A stretch of 64,000 nt of DNA from Larkinella arboricola (GTDB taxonomy: Bacteria; Bacteroidota; Bacteroidia; Cytophagales; Spirosomataceae): assembly GCF_003259745.1 (NCBI RefSeq), contig NZ_QLMC01000002.1, forward strand, positions 732,272 to 796,271, given 5' to 3'. The translations under genes and the position numbers were made by a program. Positions 61,041 to 64,000 of the stretch are shown here, in pieces. The first letter of the stretch is position 1; the number at the start of each line of letters is the position of its first letter. Under the pieces are notes generated by a model, which worked only from the letters and a program-made list of their open reading frames with translations, was not told the DNA's origin and did no database searches.

Positions 61041-64000
61041 ATGTGGAAAATCTGGATTGATACCGGTGGGACGTTTACGGACGGCATGGCAACCGACCCC
61101 GACGGGAATCTGCACCGTACTAAAGTGCTCAGTAGCAGTAGGCTCCGGGCGCGGTTACTGCCGTCCGGCAACGCATTTCGGCTCGAAGCACCGTGGCTTC
61201 AGGCACCGATTTTTGATGGATATGGCTTGCGGGTTTTAGAAACCGGTGAAACGGCAACGGTTATCAATCTGGATTCAGGCGGTAATCTGTTACTTGATAA
61301 TACGCTACAACTCCCGTCTCCGGTAACCGTTGAGCTTTATTCGGATGAAGAAGCGCCGGTTCTGGCCGCCCGTCTTCTAACGCAAACACCGTTAAATCAG
61401 CCGTTTCCACCGCTGGAAATGCGACTGGGAACCACCCGGGGCACCAACGCCCTGCTCGAACGAAAAGGCGGACGGGTGGCGCTGGTCGTTACCAAAGGTT
61501 TCCGCGATCTGTTGAAAATTGGCACCCAGCAACGCCCGGATCTCTTTCAACTGGCTATTCCGCCCGCCGACGTTGTATACGAAACCGTCCGGGAACTGGA
61601 CGAACGCATGGCTGCGGACGGAAAGCCGGTTTTGCCCCTGTCCGATCAGTCCATCAATCAACTTCTGGATGAACTCGCGTTGGCTAATCCCGACGTGGTG
61701 GCCGTTTCGCTCCTGAATGCCTACCGAAATCCGGTTCACGAACAGCAGGTGGGCGACGCCTTGCGCAAGGCCGGTTTCACTGTTACCCTCTCACACGAAA
61801 TTTCGACGGCGATTCAGTACGTTCCGCGTACACAAACCACCGTTGTTGATGCGTATCTAAAACCGGTTCTGCGTGCGTACCTGAACAATTTGACCCGGCA
61901 ACTGGGCGGCCATCCCGTTCGGGTCATGACCAGCGGAGGGGGCCTGGTGAAAGCCGACTTGTTTCAGCCCAAAGACAGTCTGCTGAGCGGTCCGGCGGGC
62001 GGGGTCATCGGCGCGGGACACATCGCGAACGAGTTGTCTGTCAACCGGACGCTAACGCTCGACATGGGCGGCACCAGCACGGATGTAGCCCGGTTCGATG
62101 GCCGGGTGGATTACCAGTTTACCACGAAAGTCGGTTCGTTTGAACTGCAATCGCCTTCGCTGGCCGTGGAGACCGTAGCCGCCGGGGGTGGTTCGGTTTG
62201 CTGGTATGACGGCCAGTTGCGGGTGGGGCCGCAAAGTGCCGGAGCCTTACCCGGTCCGGCGTGTTACGGGGCCGGTGGGCCACTGACGATTACCGACATC
62301 AATCTGCTGCTGGGGCGGCTGCATCCGGCCCTGTTTGGCATTCCGGTTACCCCCGAAAAGGCCCGGGCCGCGCTGGAGACGGTTCGGCAGCAGATGGAAC
62401 GGCAAACCGGGCTGCCGGTGGATGAAGAACAACTACTGCTTGGTTTTGAGCGGATTGCCAACGAAACAATGGCGGGTGCAATCCGGAAGATTTCTGTGGC
62501 CCGCGGCTTTGACCCGAAAGAGTATGCGTTGCTGGTCTTCGGTGGCGCGGGCGGTTTGCACGGGTGTGCCGTGGCGCAGTTGCTCGGAATTCAAATAGTG
62601 ATTTTGCCCTTCGATGGCGGTCTGCTGAGTGCTTACGGTATTGGTCAGGCGCGAATCGAGCGGATGGCCGCCGGGCAGGTGTTGCAACCCTTGACGGAAG
62701 CCGCTCCAAATCTGGTGAGCCGGATTGATGAGTTGATTCAGAAAGCCACGGACGATTTACGGCGCGACATTGGAACAGCCACGCCGGTTGAAATAAGTAA
62801 TGTCCTGCTGTTCATGCGGTTGCAGGGGCAGGAAAGTACGCTTGAAATCCCGTACCCACAGGCTCAAATTCATACACCTAGCGGGGCTGTATACCCGGTT
62901 GAACGGCTTTTTCAGGAACGTTACCAGCAGCTTTACGGGCATTTTCCGGCCAATCGATCCATCGAGGTCGAAAGCATTCGGGTGATTGTCAGCAGCGCAA
63001 AGCCGGGCTTACCCAATGGGCCATCAACGGCGGTTGTCGTGCCCGTCAAACCGTCTTTTTTCGCAGGAGACATACCCGTGTACGAATGGATGCACTTGCA
63101 GGAAGGTAACTATTTCAGCGGCCCGGCGCTGCTGCTGAACACCACTTCGTCGAGTTTTCTGGCTGCGGGCTGGGACGTCACGGTTGGCTCGAACCGCAAC
63201 GCCGTAGCCCGGTTTGTCGGTCAAGCGGAAACCGTTGACGTGCCTTTGCTGGAAGCCGCCCAAACCGAGTTGTTTGCCCGGCGGTTTGTGGCCATTGCCG
63301 AAGAAATGGGTGCGCAGTTGCAGCGAACGGCTTTTTCGGTCAATGTGAAAGAGCGGTTGGACTTCTCCTGTGCCCTGCTCAACGCGAAGGCCGAATTGTT
63401 GGTCAACGCGCCCCATATTCCGGTGCATCTGGGCAGTTTAGGGGTTTGCGCCCGGCTGGTGCTGGAGAAACTACCGCTAAAACCCGGTGATGTTGTCATT
63501 ACCAACCACCCCAGATACGGCGGTTCGCACTTGCCGGATGTGACCTTGCTGGCCGGGGTTTATACCGACGAAGGGGCGTTGATCGGCTACGTGATCAACC
63601 GCGCCCACCACGCCGAAATTGGTGGCAAAGTGCCCGGTTCGATGCCGCCCGATGCCACGCGGCTGGTGGAAGAAGGCGTGGTGCTGGAACCGCAATACAT
63701 CGTAAAAAACGGCCAGTTTCTGTGGGAAGATGTTCAGAAACGGTTTGAAGAAGCCCTTTTTCCAACCCGTTCGCTGGCCGAGAACCGGGCCGATATCGAA
63801 GCCGCCCTGGCTTCGTTGCGGACGGGCGAAACGGCCCTGCGGGAACTGGTTCGGCAGCACGGTTTGCCAACGGTCCAGCACTATATGAAGCGGCTTCAGC
63901 AATCGGCAACTGATGCTCTGAAAACCGTCTTGAGCCGTTATGAAGGGCAGACCTTTTCGGCGGAGGAACGACTGGACGACGGACACCGGATCTGCGCGAA
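61041..64000 (+). CDS. Single-chain 5-oxoprolinase / hydantoinase (HyuA-HyuB fusion), 3' truncated
   Basis: The frame opens at the ATG at 61041 and runs off the right edge after 986 codons. MWKIWIDTGGTFTDGM and later LTLDMGGTSTDVARFDG are the ATP-binding motifs of the HyuA half, and LVFGGAGGLHGCAVAQLL its end. From about residue 740 the HyuB half begins (ELFARRFVAIAEEMGAQLQRTAFSVNVKERLDFSCAL, VITNHPRYGGSHLPDVTLL, NRAHHAEIGG). Having both halves in one chain is the OPLAH-type arrangement (about 1,250 residues), which hydrolyses 5-oxoproline to glutamate with ATP; hydantoin substrates remain possible. It stands behind a strong terminator. Confidence 0.92.
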   Translation, partial: MWKIWIDTGGTFTDGMATDPDGNLHRTKVLSSSRLRARLLPSGNAFRLEAPWLQAPIFDGYGLRVLETGETATVINLDSGGNLLLDNTLQLPSPVTVELYSDEEAPVLAARLLTQTPLNQPFPPLEMRLGTTRGTNALLERKGGRVALVVTKGFRDLLKIGTQQRPDLFQLAIPPADVVYETVRELDERMAADGKPVLPLSDQSINQLLDELALANPDVVAVSLLNAYRNPVHEQQVGDALRKAGFTVTLSHEISTAIQYVPRTQTTVVDAYLKPVLRAYLNNLTRQLGGHPVRVMTSGGGLVKADLFQPKDSLLSGPAGGVIGAGHIANELSVNRTLTLDMGGTSTDVARFDGRVDYQFTTKVGSFELQSPSLAVETVAAGGGSVCWYDGQLRVGPQSAGALPGPACYGAGGPLTITDINLLLGRLHPALFGIPVTPEKARAALETVRQQMERQTGLPVDEEQLLLGFERIANETMAGAIRKISVARGFDPKEYALLVFGGAGGLHGCAVAQLLGIQIVILPFDGGLLSAYGIGQARIERMAAGQVLQPLTEAAPNLVSRIDELIQKATDDLRRDIGTATPVEISNVLLFMRLQGQESTLEIPYPQAQIHTPSGAVYPVERLFQERYQQLYGHFPANRSIEVESIRVIVSSAKPGLPNGPSTAVVVPVKPSFFAGDIPVYEWMHLQEGNYFSGPALLLNTTSSSFLAAGWDVTVGSNRNAVARFVGQAETVDVPLLEAAQTELFARRFVAIAEEMGAQLQRTAFSVNVKERLDFSCALLNAKAELLVNAPHIPVHLGSLGVCARLVLEKLPLKPGDVVITNHPRYGGSHLPDVTLLAGVYTDEGALIGYVINRAHHAEIGGKVPGSMPPDATRLVEEGVVLEPQYIVKNGQFLWEDVQKRFEEALFPTRSLAENRADIEAALASLRTGETALRELVRQHGLPTVQHYMKRLQQSATDALKTVLSRYEGQTFSAEERLDDGHRICA

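Noticed and set aside
1-64000. CRISPR array, prophage, insertion sequence or defence island
   Set aside because: No regularly spaced repeats, transposase, integrase, restriction, toxin-antitoxin or Cas-like genes were seen. The XRE genes have other, better explained contexts.

Overview
The window looks like chromosomal DNA of a Bacteroidota member, most probably a Cytophagales/Spirosomaceae-type bacterium (Spirosoma/Larkinella-like; inferred from gene content and moderate-to-high GC, not from a marker search). Supporting signs are a TonB-dependent receptor, LytS-type kinases with a LytTR regulator, a short MenE, an OmpA-tailed membrane pyrophosphatase, many secreted proteins and lipoproteins, and the Bacteroidota -7 promoter element TAnnTTTG upstream of several genes. 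I see no phage, insertion sequence, CRISPR array, rRNA or tRNA.

Layout. 0-5.3 kb: the end of an outer-membrane barrel gene, two overlapping genes for large exported proteins, a small Cys-rich lipoprotein and a secreted nucleoside hydrolase. 5.3-13 kb: an alpha-glucan utilisation locus. A GH13 amylase, beta-phosphoglucomutase, a DinB-fold protein and a GH65 phosphorylase run on the minus strand, and a second GH13 enzyme diverges from them. The probable flow is extracytoplasmic cleavage of starch or maltodextrin, phosphorolysis of maltose to beta-glucose-1-phosphate, then glucose-6-phosphate. 13-18 kb: a DUF1460 protein, then menaquinone genes (menB with a GntR regulator and a DUF2452 gene, divergent from menE). 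17.8-25.7 kb: a DUF2975/XRE pair behind nested palindromes, uncharacterised genes, a LexA-like XRE regulator divergent from an aldehyde dehydrogenase, a glycosyltransferase-like gene and a REC-only response regulator.

25.8-37.5 kb: a large metallopeptidase/TolB-propeller/barrel protein, folD, a YitT membrane protein behind a possible structured RNA, a sirtuin, topA and aconitase. 37.5-46.8 kb: an EamA-type membrane protein, a LytS-type kinase, a plus-strand run of FAD monooxygenase, PhlG-like hydrolase, Crp/Fnr regulator, STAS-like and SRPBCC genes, then a convergent LytTR regulator with two more LytS-type kinases. 46.9-55.3 kb: a TonB-dependent receptor, DoxX, a small GNAT protein, GAPDH, DUF2461, trpS bracketed by two related repeats, a PAP2 phosphatase, prs and rplY. 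55.4-64 kb: the pyrophosphatase-OmpA fusion, a PIG-L deacetylase with a long C-terminal extension, and the 5' three quarters of a single-chain 5-oxoprolinase cut by the window edge.

Most of the content is housekeeping or ordinary accessory metabolism. The items I would look at first are the pyrophosphatase-OmpA fusion, the paired repeats hugging start codons around trpS, the three-part metallopeptidase/propeller/barrel protein, the monooxygenase/PhlG-like module and the palindrome and RNA candidates. Family names were assigned from motifs read by eye; no database search was run.
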